This document shows, one piece after another, positions 60,907 through 64,000 of a stretch of 64,000 nucleotides of DNA. The stretch lies in the NCBI GenBank assembly GCA_020639095.1, contig JACKHH010000013.1, positions 17,618 to 81,617 on the forward strand, read 5' to 3'. Source of the stretch: Phycisphaerales bacterium. Its GTDB lineage: Bacteria > Planctomycetota > Phycisphaerae > UBA1845. Each line of letters opens with the position of its first letter. Position 1 is the stretch's first letter. The notes under the pieces were generated by a model that was given only the letters and a program-made list of their open reading frames with translations, did not search any database and was not told the origin of the DNA. Position numbers and translations under genes: made by a program.

Positions 60907-61356
60907 ATGGCATCGCGTTACAACCGGCGGAGGTCACCAGGACCGGTACGGTATTCCGCGAACCAACTCGGGTGGGTGCAGCGCAACAAGCAGGAGGCGT
61001 GGCAGGCGCCCACCGTCGGCGGGGAAATCAACGAAAAAGAGGTCCACAACTGCAGCGAAAGCCGTTTCGCCCGCGAGGTTTTCGACGCCATCAACACGCT
61101 CGTCGACGAGCCGTTCCGCGAATGTTGCGGGTTTGACGAGGTCCGTGGCGGGGTGGTGCGAATAGTGGTGAATCGGCCTGAGGTGCTGTATAATATTCGC
61201 TCGCTCTGGCAGGCGCGTTTACAGAGGGAATTGCCGCGTCTTTGCCGCCGGGGGACGATCAAGCGGATCGTGTTCAAGCGAGTGGAAGGTGACGATGCCG
61301 ACCGCCCCGAGCGCATGGGAGTTCGCTTCCCATCGCCGCCCCGAAATCGTTGGTAA
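60907..61356 (+). CDS. dciA: DUF721 protein, DciA-like helicase loader
   Basis: A 149-residue protein; ATG at 60907 after GAGGAG (60891-60896), just 31 bases past dnaN. The DUF721 core is in the C-terminal half: FRECCGFDEVRGGVVRIVVNRPEVLYNIRSLWQARLQRELPRLCRRGTIKRIVFKRVEG, following a basic N-terminus MASRYNRRRSPGPVRY. Proteins of this family at the same position near dnaA/gyrB include DciA, the loader of replicative helicase in bacteria without DnaC. An equivalent role is likely but unproven. It is 53 bases upstream of gyrB. Confidence 0.85.
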   Translation: MASRYNRRRSPGPVRYSANQLGWVQRNKQEAWQAPTVGGEINEKEVHNCSESRFAREVFDAINTLVDEPFRECCGFDEVRGGVVRIVVNRPEVLYNIRSLWQARLQRELPRLCRRGTIKRIVFKRVEGDDADRPERMGVRFPSPPRNRW

Positions 61357-61409
61357 CCATCGGGTCGAAGAGTCGGCACCGTCTCCCAATCCGAATAACC
61401 AAGACGCCC

Positions 61410-64000
<2,591 letters not shown>

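Overview
The window is one contiguous piece of a GC-rich bacterial chromosome, most likely from the Planctomycetota (class Phycisphaerae or a relative). I infer this from a PEP-CTERM protein, dockerin-like EF-hand tails, a pseudopilin-type secreted protein, a Hanks-type kinase with TPRs, a PQQ-propeller/prenyltransferase-repeat/MoxR/DUF58/BatA/VWA/DUF4175 gene train, weak Shine-Dalgarno use and many palindromic dispersed repeats. I see no rRNA, tRNA, CRISPR array or phage.

Layout. 1-3,000: four short plus-strand secreted proteins (Cys/His-rich protein, pseudopilin-like protein and two paralogues with different C-terminal sorting modules). 3,031-12,313: a giant AAA/coiled-coil protein on the minus strand, two small hypotheticals, a Ser/Thr kinase-TPR protein and a Fic protein. 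12,653-20,777: minus-strand genes for a secreted GH13 enzyme, a 56-residue protein, argS, rsfS and a membrane pyrophosphatase. 21,142: apt.

22,047-45,237 is the most striking block: about 23 kb of same-strand genes, mostly overlapping by 1-4 bases. It encodes a 1,518-residue PQQ-like propeller protein, a prenyltransferase-fold repeat protein, a MoxR AAA+ ATPase, DUF58, BatA-like and VWA proteins, a DUF4175-like protein, a coiled-coil protein, a TPR protein, an NPCBM protein, a trypsin-like protease with a second dead protease domain, and a fully dead protease homologue with a PDZ domain. It looks like an uncharacterised envelope AAA+/VWA chaperone or quality-control system. A 493-bp element with perfect 34-bp terminal inverted repeats and a four-helix-bundle ORF (like 23S rRNA intervening sequences) sits inside this block.

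45,404-50,357: zinc-ribbon and membrane hypotheticals, a lipoprotein beta-carbonic anhydrase and a membrane-anchored Mrr-like protein. 50,390-57,680: both subunits of DNA topoisomerase VI, rare in bacteria, separated by a di-haem peroxidase gene and a GH97 alpha-glucosidase gene. 58,123-64,000: the origin-type cluster dnaA-dnaN-DUF721(dciA-like)-gyrB, with gyrB cut off by the window end.

Dispersed palindromic repeats of at least five families fill intergenic gaps. One family is also translated, in two different frames, inside the signal-peptide regions of two operon proteins.
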